Below, one piece after another: positions 1 through 9,261 of a DNA stretch of 64,000 bases. Positions within the stretch are counted from its first letter, which is position 1; each line of letters starts with the position of its first letter. The notes beneath the pieces were generated by a model, which was given only the letters and a program-made list of their open reading frames with translations, had not been told where the DNA came from and did no database searches. Source of the stretch: Ignavibacteria bacterium (lineage in GTDB: Bacteria; Bacteroidota; Ignavibacteria; Tepidaquicellales; Tepidaquicellaceae); contig JADJWZ010000011.1 of NCBI GenBank assembly GCA_016716125.1, forward strand, positions 62,001 through 126,000. Direction: 5' to 3'. A program made the position numbers and the translations under genes.

Positions 1-142
1 GAATATAATACAATGAAAGAATTCTTTTCGAATAAATTCATTTAAAAACAAAATTATTTGTGAAAACTTAAAATCTAAAAGAAAAAGAATTTAGAAAATC
101 TGTAGAAATGTATTTATATAATTAATTAGATTATTGAAGTAG
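1..142. other. AT-rich intergenic edge, no gene seen
   Basis: Very AT-rich sequence at the left edge. I see no convincing gene. It lies downstream of the minus-strand tRNA-His gene. Confidence 0.4.
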
Positions 143-216
143 GGCGAACAACGGGGCTCGAACCCGCGACATTCAGAACCACAATCTGACGCTCTGCCAA
201 CTGAGCTATGCTCGCC
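143..216 (-). tRNA. tRNA-His (GTG)
   Basis: Read on the minus strand this folds into a full cloverleaf. The anticodon arm TCAGA-TTGTGGT-TCTGA gives anticodon GTG. The acceptor stem pairs GCGAGCA with TGTTCGC. An extra G precedes position 1 and faces C73, which is the G-1:C73 identity element specific to tRNA-His and here is encoded in the genome. The 3' CCA is not encoded. A terminator lies between it and tRNA-Asn, so the two tRNAs are probably separate transcripts. Confidence 0.96.
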
Positions 217-281
217 GTAATGTTTTACAAAATAACTTAAACTTATTTTTATTTCAATTCTTATTTCACTGGAACTAATTA

Positions 282-309
282 AAAAAAAATCCCTGTGTTC
301 AGGGATTTT
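282..309 (-). terminator. Rho-independent terminator after tRNA-Asn
   Basis: A perfect ten-base stem (AAAATCCCTG with CAGGGATTTT) closes a four-base loop. On the minus strand it is followed by a run of T. It sits directly after tRNA-Asn. Confidence 0.8.
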
Positions 310-310
310 G

Positions 311-382
311 CTCGACAGGCAGGACTTGAACCTGCAACCCTTCGGTTAACAGCCGAATGCTCCACCATTGAGCTACTGTCGA
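311..382 (-). tRNA. tRNA-Asn (GTT)
   Basis: A minus-strand cloverleaf. The acceptor stem pairs TCGACAG with CTGTCGA, followed by discriminator G. The anticodon arm TTCGG-CTGTTAA-CCGAA gives anticodon GTT. The T arm is GCAGG-TTCAAGT-CCTGC. CCA is not encoded. A terminator follows immediately downstream. Confidence 0.96.
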
Positions 383-441
383 ATAAAACGCCAATATAAA
401 TACAACATCATTTTTAATCAATGAAGAAATGAAGAATATTT

Positions 442-1116
442 TTAATTTCCGGAAATTTTATATAATCTCCACCAGGGGGTCTTTGGACTTGAATGGTGTT
501 CATGGTGATATCCGAAAAAATAACAGCTAAGCATAGCCCAAAAGTGATTTTTCTTCTGAGACCTTGCGAAGTGCGGAGTCTGAAGTCCTTCATGAGGATT
601 TCTATGCGGAAGATAAGTACCGAAATAAAATAACTGAAACGTACTTAGTATTGACGGTATTACCCAAAACAAAATTACATTAGCGCTGTCATAAAACAAT
701 GTTAATATATTGAACAGAACTGCCATTGTTATGAGCTGAAATATTGAAACATAATTTGAAAGAAATTTAAACCACCATAAAACAAAATTCTGAGACCGGG
801 GATTGAAATCCGGATCATCTTCTGATGTGGGAGTTCGGTGATGCATTAAATGGCTTTTTAAGAGTTTATTAAAACTAAAACCCGCAAAGAGAAAAGATGT
901 CAAGTAACCTAATGAATTGTTTATATATTTATTTTTGCAGATATTTTTGTGCATGGCATCGTGAGAAGTAATAAATATTCCTGTAAACAAATAAGTCTGA
1001 ATCAGCACATGAAAATACAATATAGGATCTGAAAAGTTGATGTCCGGAATCCCAAGAATATAAAATAAATGTAATACCCAGGCTGTTATGATCATTAAAG
1101 CAATTGCAATTCCCAT
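442..1116 (-). CDS. crtW: CrtW-type beta-carotene ketolase (fatty acid desaturase superfamily)
   Basis: A membrane di-iron oxygenase, 224 residues, slightly shorter than typical CrtW. Histidine motifs in order: HDAMH near residue 53, HHRTP with DDPDF near 93, GTYLPHR near 166 and GYHHEHH with PWWRL near the C-terminus. This order and wording match CrtW, which adds 4-keto groups to beta-ionone rings (for example in canthaxanthin synthesis), better than acyl desaturases. Several hydrophobic segments separate the motifs. No other carotenoid gene is in the window, so the substrate is inferred from the family. It is transcribed towards the tRNAs and away from xseA. Confidence 0.85.
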   Translation of the reverse strand: MGIAIALMIITAWVLHLFYILGIPDINFSDPILYFHVLIQTYLFTGIFITSHDAMHKNICKNKYINNSLGYLTSFLFAGFSFNKLLKSHLMHHRTPTSEDDPDFNPRSQNFVLWWFKFLSNYVSIFQLITMAVLFNILTLFYDSANVILFWVIPSILSTFQLFYFGTYLPHRNPHEGLQTPHFARSQKKNHFWAMLSCYFFGYHHEHHSSPKTPWWRLYKISGN

Positions 1117-1181
1117 TTTATCAGTGAATATAAATTATTAGTTTCAATATCAAATTAATTTATTATTAATAAAATTCAAAA

Positions 1182-2363
1182 GTGAATTCCCCTATTTCTG
1201 TATCAGAACTGTCAAGAGATATAAAGAATACTATTGAAAGGAATTTTTCCTACGTTTTTATCAAAGGTGAGATTTCTAATTTCAAAAATCACTCTTCCGG
1301 ACATTTCTATTTTTCACTGAAGGACAGCAAATCTCAGATTAGCGCTGTAATGTGGAATTCAAGAGTTAAAGACCTGATCTTTATACCGGAAGATGGTATG
1401 AATGTACTGATAAAAGGGAGAATAACTTTATATGAAACAAGAGGAAGTTATCAGATAGATGTGTTTGAAATACTTCCTTCGGGAGTAGGAGAGCTGCAGA
1501 TTGCTTTTGAAAAGCTGAAAAGTAAATTATATGATGAAGGACTTTTTGCTGACAGGTTTAAGAAACCGCTTCCTTTGTATCCGGAAAGAATTGCTCTTAT
1601 TACATCTGAAACCGGCGCAGCATTTCATGATTTTGTTAAAGTAACGGAGAACAGATATCCTCTTGTAAGAATTTTACTCATTCCTGCGCTTATGCAGGGC
1701 GCAAACTCTGCTGTAAGTATCTGTGATGCAATTAAGAAAGCAAACAGTTCTGAATTTAAATCTGAGATAATTGTAATAACCCGAGGCGGAGGAGCAATTG
1801 AAGATCTCTGGACTTTTAATGAAGAAAAAGTTGCCAGAGCAATTTTTAATTCGAAGATCCCGGTCGTATCGGCAATCGGTCATGAAGTGGATTTTACAAT
1901 CAGCGATTTCACTGCTGATAAAAGAGCTCCTACTCCGTCTGCTGCGGCTGAGATGATATTCCCGGATGCATATGATCTGAAATTAAGATTAAATGTAACC
2001 GAAAATAGTTTAAAGAGACAGATCTATTACAGGATAAACAAATTAAAAAATGAATTGAACAGTATTGAAAGAAATTATTATTTCAAAAGACCAACGGACC
2101 TTATCAATGAATTCAGAATGAATCTTGATACGATATTAAGAGACATTAAGTCAGTAACTGGGAGGAAAATCCGCAATGTAAAAAACAATATCGAAACAAA
2201 CGGTAAATTACTTAATTCTCTTAATCCTGAAAATGTATTGAAAAGGGGATTTGCAATTATCAGGAGTGAAGATAAGATCATAACTCAAAGCAGACAGTTA
2301 AAAACAAAAGATGAAATTCAAATCAGATTCAGCGACGGGCAATCGGAAGCAACTATAAAATAA
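1182..2363 (+). CDS. xseA: Exodeoxyribonuclease VII large subunit
   Basis: Catalytic subunit of exonuclease VII, which degrades single-stranded DNA to short oligonucleotides. An N-terminal OB-fold (FIKGEISNFK, GHFYFSLKD, about residues 1-100) is followed by the catalytic domain with TRGGGAIEDLWTFNEE and GHEVDFTISDFTAD, then a lysine-rich helical region. At 393 residues it is slightly short but complete. The start is GTG at 1182, with no Shine-Dalgarno sequence. xseB follows 17 bases downstream, the usual pairing. First gene of a plus-strand operon. Confidence 0.95.
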   Translation: MNSPISVSELSRDIKNTIERNFSYVFIKGEISNFKNHSSGHFYFSLKDSKSQISAVMWNSRVKDLIFIPEDGMNVLIKGRITLYETRGSYQIDVFEILPSGVGELQIAFEKLKSKLYDEGLFADRFKKPLPLYPERIALITSETGAAFHDFVKVTENRYPLVRILLIPALMQGANSAVSICDAIKKANSSEFKSEIIVITRGGGAIEDLWTFNEEKVARAIFNSKIPVVSAIGHEVDFTISDFTADKRAPTPSAAAEMIFPDAYDLKLRLNVTENSLKRQIYYRINKLKNELNSIERNYYFKRPTDLINEFRMNLDTILRDIKSVTGRKIRNVKNNIETNGKLLNSLNPENVLKRGFAIIRSEDKIITQSRQLKTKDEIQIRFSDGQSEATIK

Positions 2364-2380
2364 AATATACAATAATTTAT

Positions 2381-2596
2381 ATGGCAAAAAAGAAAGTTAT
2401 AGAAGACACATTCGGCAGCAGCTATAAAAAGCTTGAAGTAATACTGGCACAACTTGAAACAGAAATAGAGGACCATTCTCTTGAAGAAATTATTGAAAAA
2501 TATCAGGAAGCGATCAATCTTTTAAAAGTCTGCAGAAAAAAACTTGAAGAAGCAGAATTAAAAATCGAAAAATTAAGCACTGAAGAAGATGATTAA
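2381..2596 (+). CDS. xseB: Exodeoxyribonuclease VII small subunit
   Basis: A 71-residue acidic helical protein of usual family length (SYKKLEVILAQLE, then SLEEIIEKYQEAINLLK). It binds the helical tail of XseA and is needed for exonuclease VII activity. It lies between xseA and dxs, a common arrangement. The leader before the ATG is A/T-rich without a ribosome binding site. Confidence 0.93.
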   Translation: MAKKKVIEDTFGSSYKKLEVILAQLETEIEDHSLEEIIEKYQEAINLLKVCRKKLEEAELKIEKLSTEEDD

Positions 2597-2625
2597 AAAC
2601 AGTATATTTAAAAAAATATATTTAA

Positions 2626-4542
2626 ATGAACGAATACAATATTAACAATACAAGGTTTCTCAAGAATATTGAATATCCTAAAGATCTTAAGAAACTTAAT
2701 TTAATGAATCTCAGGGAACTTGCGGATGAAGTCCGAGAATACCTTATAGATACAATTTCCAGAATCGGGGGGCATCTCGGCGCATCTCTGGGTGTCTGTG
2801 AACTTACGCTCGCCTTACATTATGTATTTAATACTCCGGATGATAAAATCATATGGGATGTAGGTCATCAGGGATATATTCACAAGATTCTCACCGGCAG
2901 AAAAGAAGAGCTTAAAACTATCAGACAAAAGAACGGTATCAGCGGATTCCTGAAAAGAAGCGAAAGCGAGTATGATGTGTTTGGAGCCGGACATGCAACT
3001 ACCTCAATATCTGCAGCGCTTGGCATTGCAACTGCAAGAGATTTTTCCAAAAAGAATTTTAAAGTAATATCAGTGATCGGTGACGGCTCAATGACAGGCG
3101 GTATGGCTTATGAGGCAATGAATAACATTGGTCTTCTTAAAAAAGATATTATTGTAATCCTGAATGATAACAGAATGTCAATAGCTCCGAATGTATGGTC
3201 GCTTCAGAATTATTTCAATGACCTCATGACAAATGACACATACAATAAATTCAGAAGCAAGGTATGGGAACTGACTGAAGTATTTGATAAAAAAAACAGT
3301 GACAGATTAAGAAAGGTCGGAGCAAAAATTGAAGGCAGTATTAAAAGCGTTATAACACCCGGTATGCTTTTTGAAGCTCTCGGATTCCGGTATTTTGGAC
3401 CGGTGAACGGGCATAATGTTGTCAATCTTGTAAAGATGCTTGAAGAGCTGAAAAGAATGTCAGGTCCGATACTCCTTCACATCATTTCTGAAAAAGGTAA
3501 AGGTCCTTCCTACGCAACAGATCATCCGCAAAAGATCCATGCGTTAAATCCTTTTGATAAATCGACCGGCATAGAATTTAAGAAATCAACTGTATCAACT
3601 TATACAAAAGAATTTGGAATTGCTTTAACAGAACTTGCAAAAGCCGATCCTAAAATAATTGCAGTAAATGCAGCAATGCCGGACGGAACAGGACTGAATT
3701 ATATGCAGAAAGAATTTCCGGACAGATATTTCGATGTCGGCATTGCAGAACAGCATGCTGTTACTTTCTGCGCAGGTCTTGCTACAGAAGGTTACACACC
3801 TGTTGCAGCGATCTATTCAACTTTCCTTCAGAGAGCTTTTGATCAGATCGTGCATGACGTTGCAATACAAAAACTTCCTGTGGTATTTATTCTCGACAGG
3901 GGAGGTCTTGTAGGAGCTGACGGACCTACTCATCACGGAGTATTTGATCTTACATATCTCAGACTGATTCCGGGTATGGTTTTAATGTCACCTAAGGATG
4001 AGAATGAATTATGGAATATGCTTTTTACAGCCACTCAATATAAAAGAGGTCCTATTGCGATCAGATATCCGCGTGGTAACGCTCTTGGCGTAGAGAAAGG
4101 AAAATTCGAATTATTGGAAATCGGTAAAGGTGAGATCGTTAAGAAAGGAAAAGACATTGCAATCCTTGCAGTAGGAAATATGGTAAAAAATTCTCTCGAC
4201 TCTGAAAAATATCTGGATGAATACGGTATCAGCGCGGAAGTAATCAATGCTAGATTTATAAAACCTCTTGACAGAGAATTATTATATGATGTTTTCAACA
4301 GGTTTGATAAAATAATGACAATAGAAGATAACACTATCGTCGGTGGATTCGGCAGCGCTGTTTCTGAATTTGCTTCGGAAAATAATCTTAAGAATGATAT
4401 TCTTATTCACGGAATTCCGGACAGATTTATTGAACACGGAAAACCGGAAGAGCTTCATGAGGAACTTAGAATAGATGCTAAAGGTATAGCAGAAGTAGTA
4501 AAGGAGTTTTTAATAAAAACTAAAGTACATGAAAAAATCTAA
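2626..4542 (+). CDS. dxs: 1-deoxy-D-xylulose-5-phosphate synthase
   Basis: Condenses pyruvate and glyceraldehyde 3-phosphate to DXP, the first step of the non-mevalonate isoprenoid pathway. At 638 residues it has full family length. Landmarks: DVGHQGYIHKILTGR near residue 88; the thiamine diphosphate motif from VIGDGSMTGGMAYEAMNN to LNDNRMSI; the transketolase pyrimidine domain with DVGIAEQHAVTFCAGLA; the substrate-binding DGPTHHGVFD; and a C-terminal transketolase domain. Its product could feed quinone, undecaprenyl phosphate and carotenoid synthesis (ubiE and crtW are nearby). Its end overlaps the next gene by 14 bases. Confidence 0.97.
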   Translation: MNEYNINNTRFLKNIEYPKDLKKLNLMNLRELADEVREYLIDTISRIGGHLGASLGVCELTLALHYVFNTPDDKIIWDVGHQGYIHKILTGRKEELKTIRQKNGISGFLKRSESEYDVFGAGHATTSISAALGIATARDFSKKNFKVISVIGDGSMTGGMAYEAMNNIGLLKKDIIVILNDNRMSIAPNVWSLQNYFNDLMTNDTYNKFRSKVWELTEVFDKKNSDRLRKVGAKIEGSIKSVITPGMLFEALGFRYFGPVNGHNVVNLVKMLEELKRMSGPILLHIISEKGKGPSYATDHPQKIHALNPFDKSTGIEFKKSTVSTYTKEFGIALTELAKADPKIIAVNAAMPDGTGLNYMQKEFPDRYFDVGIAEQHAVTFCAGLATEGYTPVAAIYSTFLQRAFDQIVHDVAIQKLPVVFILDRGGLVGADGPTHHGVFDLTYLRLIPGMVLMSPKDENELWNMLFTATQYKRGPIAIRYPRGNALGVEKGKFELLEIGKGEIVKKGKDIAILAVGNMVKNSLDSEKYLDEYGISAEVINARFIKPLDRELLYDVFNRFDKIMTIEDNTIVGGFGSAVSEFASENNLKNDILIHGIPDRFIEHGKPEELHEELRIDAKGIAEVVKEFLIKTKVHEKI

Positions 4543-4999
4543 TTTTATTTTCAGCATAATTTTGATTTTTATTTCGGCTTTAATTTATCAAAGCTGCAGT
4601 GAAAGTCCTGTGCAGAATTCTGAAAGCAGGGAACTGCTGTTTAATCTCGACGGAATAGTTGAGGAAGTCGGCGGGGACTGCTCTGCAGTTCAGGTAAGAA
4701 CAAGAAGTTTCGGAGAATTTAATTTAAGCGATTATTCAAAATTACGATTTGAATTTGACGGAATGTCCGACGCAGACCTTTCCAGTATCAGTTTGTTTTA
4801 TTATGAAAACGGAGAAATTGTTTATCTTGTAAATTTATCAAACAGAGAAGAAATTAATTCTACGGATTTTGCAGAAGTTAATTCTCCGGGTATACAAAGA
4901 GAAATTTTTTCACGGGTTACTTTAAAATCTTCAGTATGTACAGGTCAGATATTTTTTCTATCATTCAGAGACCTTAAAATATTTGGAGTAAGGCAATAA
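4529..4999 (+). CDS. Putative lipoprotein of unknown function
   Basis: 156 residues. The N-terminus has two lysines, a hydrophobic stretch and the lipobox-like ALIYQSC, so a lipid-anchored protein with Cys23 or nearby as the first mature residue is likely. The mature part contains many acidic residues, has two further cysteines and no family I recognise. The start overlaps the end of dxs by 14 bases, which suggests translational coupling. miaB follows nine bases downstream. Confidence 0.7.
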   Translation: MKKSNFIFSIILIFISALIYQSCSESPVQNSESRELLFNLDGIVEEVGGDCSAVQVRTRSFGEFNLSDYSKLRFEFDGMSDADLSSISLFYYENGEIVYLVNLSNREEINSTDFAEVNSPGIQREIFSRVTLKSSVCTGQIFFLSFRDLKIFGVRQ

Positions 5000-5008
5000 A
5001 ACTATTCT

Positions 5009-6453
5009 ATGGAATTAACACATCTGATTTTAAATAACGAAACCAAAACCGAAGCTAAAAATAATTTCAACAAACTTTCAAATGAAAAGAAAGTTTACGT
5101 GGAAACTTACGGCTGTCAGATGAATTTCGCGGATACTGAAATAGTTCTCAGTGTACTTAGTAAAAAGGGTTATAATGAGACTTCGGATATAGATGAATCT
5201 TATGTGATATTGCTGAATACATGCAGTATAAGAGAGAATGCTGAGAACAGAATTTACAGCAGACTCGGGGATCTGATCAAATATAAAAAAGAAACCCTGA
5301 GCTTGTCATCGGAATTCTCGGTTGTATGGCTGAAAGATTAAGAAAAGATCTGCTCCAAAAAAAGAAAATAGTTGATATAATTGTTGGACCCGATGAATAC
5401 AGAAGAGTACCTGAGCTTATAGAAAATTCAGTTGAAAAAGGTGAGAAAGGAATTGCAGTCAAATTATCAAGGACTGAAACTTATGATGACATTACTCCTC
5501 TGAGAAGAGAGGGGATAACTGCATGGCTTTCGATCATGAGAGGCTGTGACAAATTTTGTTCGTTTTGTGTAGTGCCTTTTACGAGAGGCAGAGAGCGCAG
5601 CAGAAGTTTTATAAATATTACTGAGGAATCAAAAAGACTTTATGACGAAGGCGTAAGAGATATCTGGCTTCTTGGTCAGAATGTTAATTCATATAAATAT
5701 GAAGACTTTGATTTTGCTGATCTTTTAAAGAATGTCGCAATAGCTGTTCCGGATATGAGAATCAGATATATAACTTCACATCCTTATGATCTCTCCGACA
5801 AGCTGCTTGAAACAATGGCTGAGTATGATAACATCTGCAAATACGTTCATCTTCCTATACAATCAGGATCTGACAGAATACTGAAACTGATGAACAGATT
5901 ATATTCGGTGAAAGAGTATATGCGCGTCATGCTTAAGGCGAGAGATATGATGCCGGGGATCGGATTATCTACGGATATAATTTCCTGTTTTCCGGGAGAG
6001 ACTGATGCTGAACATAAAATGACACTCGATGTGATCAGAGAAATCGAATATGACAGCGCGTTTACTTTTGTTTATTCGCCGAGAGAAAATACAAAAGCTT
6101 TTGAGATGACTGATACTATTGACGAAGAAACTAAAAAGCAAAGACTTGATGAGATCATTACTCTTCAGCGTGAAATATCTTTTAAAATAAATTCTTCATT
6201 GACCGGGAATGTCATGCCGGTTCTTGTTGAGACTTTAAGTAAAAAATCAGATGAGAAATTTATGGGAAGAACGGACTGCAATAAGTCGGTAATAATTCCG
6301 AGAAATTTCAGTACAGTTGATATCGCCGGAAGTCTTGTAAACACCGGTTTAATCAAAGCAGGTGAATTAATTAATGTGGAAATCACCGGCGCAAATTCCG
6401 CAACTTTATTCGGAAATCCTGTACAGAATAAAGTAGCTTTTTTACAAACATAA
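5009..6453 (+). CDS. miaB: tRNA-2-methylthio-N6-dimethylallyladenosine synthase, split by a frameshift
   Basis: Radical SAM methylthiotransferase that makes ms2i6A37 in tRNA. The first frame (5009-5341) carries YGCQMNFADTE and LNTCSIRE, two of the three N-terminal cluster cysteines. The second frame (to 6453) carries the radical SAM motif CDKFCSFC, then the MTTase and TRAM domains. The third cysteine (in LGCMAERL) is only restored if one A is added to the A6 run at 5285-5290, which makes the whole gene a normal 481-residue MiaB. I therefore annotate one gene with a one-base deletion. Programmed slippage is less likely. Next comes the lpxL-like gene. Confidence 0.9.
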
Positions 6454-6461
6454 TCTGAATA

Positions 6462-7339
6462 TTGCTGAATTCACTGCTCATATTATTTTTCAATATAACC
6501 GGTTTTACGGTCAGATTATTTCCTTTAAAGTTTATCCAGCGCCTTGGAAAATGTCTGGGGCTGTTTTTTTTTATCTGATTCCTATCAGAAAGAAAGTCGC
6601 TTACTATAATCTCAGGCTGTGTTTCCCCGATAAAGACCACTCCTTTAAAAAATCCATAGTTAAAGAAAATTATATCAATCTCGGAATTAATCTGCTAGAG
6701 TTTTTTTATTTACCGAAGCTAAATAAGAATTCACTGGAAAGCCTGACAGTTTTTAAAAATGAGAACGTTGCAGCAGAAGCTCGCAGGAAAGGTAAAGGGA
6801 CTTTGTTCTTGAGCGGGCATTATTCAAACTGGGAATTAACGGCAATTTCTTTTTCAAAGTTATTTGGAATCAGTCTGAAGATTATTGCGAAACCTCAGGG
6901 CAGTGAAGTATTAAACCGGAAAATTAATTCATACAGGGAAATGGGCGGTAATGAGATCATTCAGACCGGATATTCACTCAGAGCGATATTTGAAAAGCTC
7001 GGAAATAATGACATAATATGTTTTCTCATTGATCAGTCGGCGCATCCTGATTATTCGGTATATATAAATTTCCTCGGGCAAAAAACCTCTGCTTTTTCCG
7101 GTCCTGCAAAAATAGCTTTGAAGAAAAGAACTGAGTTAATAATGGGATATGCTTTAAGAGACAAAAATTATAAGTATGAAATATTTTTTTCGAATATAAA
7201 TTATGATGATATAACTGAATATAATGCTGAAAATATTAAACTCCTTACTCAAAGGATACAGACAGAATTTGAAAAAATAATATTAAAAAATCCCGGGCAG
7301 TGGCTCTGGCTGCACAAAAGATTTAAACATGTCAGATAA
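6462..7339 (+). CDS. LpxL/HtrB-family lipid A acyltransferase, frameshifted
   Basis: Lysophospholipid-acyltransferase-superfamily enzyme that adds a secondary acyl chain to lipid A. The catalytic HxxxxE motif is seen as GHYSNWE. The long frame begins at 6551, but the family's N-terminal membrane anchor lies in another frame from a TTG at 6462 (LLNSLLILFFNITGF, then LKFIQRLGK). The two join if the T9 run at 6564-6572 had one more T, giving LFFFYLIPIRKKVAYYNL as in relatives. The start codon is my choice because it follows a stop directly. Its 3' end overlaps the heptosyltransferase by 11 bases. Confidence 0.82.
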
Positions 7340-8369
7340 ACAAAACAGCATAAAAAAAATACTGATCATTCAGACTGCATTTCTCGGTGACGTAGTGCTG
7401 ACGATTCCTATGGTTCAGGAAATTAAATCAAAATATCCGGACGCTGTCATTGATTTTCTCTGTATACCGTCAACTTCCGATCTGCTGAGAAATAATCCCG
7501 GGATCAGAGAACTCATTCCTTATGATAAAAGAAATTCCGGCATCAGAGGTCTGGCTGATATTGTAAAGAAGATCAGAAATGAAAAATATGATGTTGTAAT
7601 TTCACCTCACAGATCCTTCAGGTCGGCTGCGATAAGTTTTTTATCTAAAGCAGATGATACCGTTTCATTTGATAAATCATCATTCAGTTTTCTGTATAAG
7701 ACAATTATAAAATATGATACCGGCATTCATGAGATTCAGAGAAATCTCAGATTATTGCTGCCGCTTGGAATTGATCTGCACAAAATTGTAAGACCGGAAT
7801 TAAATATCAGCATTCAGGAGAAAAGAAAAATTGACAGTATTTTTTATGAGCACAGAATTCGGGAAGATGAAAAATTCCTGGTCATTGCGCCGGGGACAAT
7901 CTGGTTCACAAAAAGATTTCCTGAGCAAAAATTTATTAATCTGTGTAATCTCCTTACAGGGTTAGACAAAAGAATATTTCTTATAGGAAGCAAAGATGAC
8001 AAGAGAATTTCCGATTTCATTGTAAATAATTCCAGATTCAGAAATTTTATAAATCTTACGGGAACGCTTTCAGTAATGGAATCTGCAGAACTTATAAGAA
8101 GGTCAAAACTGATAATAACAAACGACTCTGCTCCAATGCATATTGCGAATTCAATGAATACGGATGTCTGCGCAATATTCGGAGCGACTGTGCCTGAATT
8201 CGGATTTTATCCATACGGAAAAAACGATAAGATCTTCCAGACTGAAAATCTCAGATGCCGGCCATGCAGCATTCACGGCAGCGCTAAGTGTCCGATAAAA
8301 ACTTTTGTATGTATGTTGAAAATTGATGAAAAAGAAATTGCAGATTTTATTAAAAAGAAATTAAGCTAA
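7329..8369 (+). CDS. waaF: Glycosyltransferase family 9, heptosyltransferase II-like
   Basis: 346 residues, GT-B fold. N-terminal ILIIQTAFLGDVVLTIPM is the acceptor-side signature of ADP-heptose:LPS heptosyltransferases. The C-terminal half has APGTIWFTKRFPEQKF, NLTGTLSV and TNDSAPMHIANSM for ADP-heptose binding, and ends with a cysteine-containing stretch. It most resembles WaaF, which adds the second core heptose, although substrate order cannot be proven from sequence. Cytoplasmic. It ends the plus-strand operon and converges with the minus-strand operon, overlapping by nine bases. Confidence 0.85.
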   Translation: MSDKQNSIKKILIIQTAFLGDVVLTIPMVQEIKSKYPDAVIDFLCIPSTSDLLRNNPGIRELIPYDKRNSGIRGLADIVKKIRNEKYDVVISPHRSFRSAAISFLSKADDTVSFDKSSFSFLYKTIIKYDTGIHEIQRNLRLLLPLGIDLHKIVRPELNISIQEKRKIDSIFYEHRIREDEKFLVIAPGTIWFTKRFPEQKFINLCNLLTGLDKRIFLIGSKDDKRISDFIVNNSRFRNFINLTGTLSVMESAELIRRSKLIITNDSAPMHIANSMNTDVCAIFGATVPEFGFYPYGKNDKIFQTENLRCRPCSIHGSAKCPIKTFVCMLKIDEKEIADFIKKKLS

Positions 8370-8642
8370 AAATTCCTTAAGCCGGAGTTTTATTTCTTCC
8401 GTGCTATACTTAATATTACTGTTGTTCATCTCACGCAAAATATCTTTTACAGCAGCTTTACCAGGTTCCTTTTTCCCGTCTTTCAGAAACCCGTCAAAGA
8501 TAGTCTCGCCGTTCAATGCGCTGTTGATCTCAAACTCCTTGTTATGTTCGGTAAGCTCAGTGTAATATACAACTTTGAATTTCCTGTTGAATTCTTTTTC
8601 CCTGTATATCTCGAACATTGTTTTGTCTGATTCGAAAGCCAT
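8361..8642 (-). CDS. Conserved-looking small protein of unknown function
   Basis: 93 residues, highly charged, with no signal peptide or membrane segment. I do not recognise the family. The C-terminal half (KAAVKDILREMNNSN, STEEIKLRLKEFLA) looks helical and the N-terminal half may form beta strands. It starts one base after the ribE stop, so it is the last gene of the minus-strand lpxB-to-ribE operon. Its 3' end overlaps the convergent heptosyltransferase gene by nine bases. Confidence 0.7.
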   Translation of the reverse strand: MAFESDKTMFEIYREKEFNRKFKVVYYTELTEHNKEFEINSALNGETIFDGFLKDGKKEPGKAAVKDILREMNNSNIKYSTEEIKLRLKEFLA

Positions 8643-8643
8643 A

Positions 8644-9261
8644 TTATTTTATGTTGTTTTCAAAAATTCTTTTAATGTATTTACCCATCATATCAAATTC
8701 AATATTAACTTTATCTCCTTCTTTCAAATGTCTGAAAGTTGTATTCTGATATGTATGTGGTATTATCGCGATTTTAATTTCAATGCCGTCATCAGTTTCT
8801 TCCGTTATATCCGCTATTGTCAGACTTATGCCGTCAATGGAGATAGAACCGATCTTAATAATATAGTCTCTGAATTTACTGTCAAAAAAAATAAAAAATT
8901 CGTGTGATCCGGTATTCTCAATTATCTTGTTTATTTTTCCTGTTGTATCTACATGACCTTGCACGAGATGTCCGTCGAGTCTTGAGTTTATGGACATTGC
9001 TTTTTCAAGGTTTAAAAAATCACCTGTATTTAATTCTCCAAGATTGGTTTTGCTCAGAGTTTCTTTTACGGCTGTGAATTTAAAAGACCCTTTTTCAATT
9101 GCGGTAACAGTAAGACACACGCCGTTAATGGAAATGCTTTCACCGGTTTTAATATCCTCAGAGTATATATCTTCGGAGGGTGAAATGTCAAATTCAACGC
9201 TGTCGCCGGTCTGAGTCTTAGAAATTACTTTGCCTGTTGTCTGAACTATTCCTGTAAACAT
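8644..9261 (-). CDS. ribE: Riboflavin synthase alpha chain
   Basis: Converts two 6,7-dimethyl-8-ribityllumazine molecules to riboflavin. Starts with the family's invariant MFTGIV. Two lumazine-binding repeats are visible: SISINGVCLTVTAI in the first and SISIDGISLTIADI in the second, with SRLDGHLVQGHVDTTG between them. The 205 residues are the usual length. It overlaps ribD by 16 bases. ribBA lies far away at 46.9 kb, so riboflavin genes are split within the window. No FMN riboswitch is seen. Confidence 0.96.
   Translation of the reverse strand: MFTGIVQTTGKVISKTQTGDSVEFDISPSEDIYSEDIKTGESISINGVCLTVTAIEKGSFKFTAVKETLSKTNLGELNTGDFLNLEKAMSINSRLDGHLVQGHVDTTGKINKIIENTGSHEFFIFFDSKFRDYIIKIGSISIDGISLTIADITEETDDGIEIKIAIIPHTYQNTTFRHLKEGDKVNIEFDMMGKYIKRIFENNIK

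Noticed and set aside
3210..3425. Minus-strand ORFs inside dxs and other core genes
   Set aside because: Shadow frames opposite well-supported genes, without motifs.
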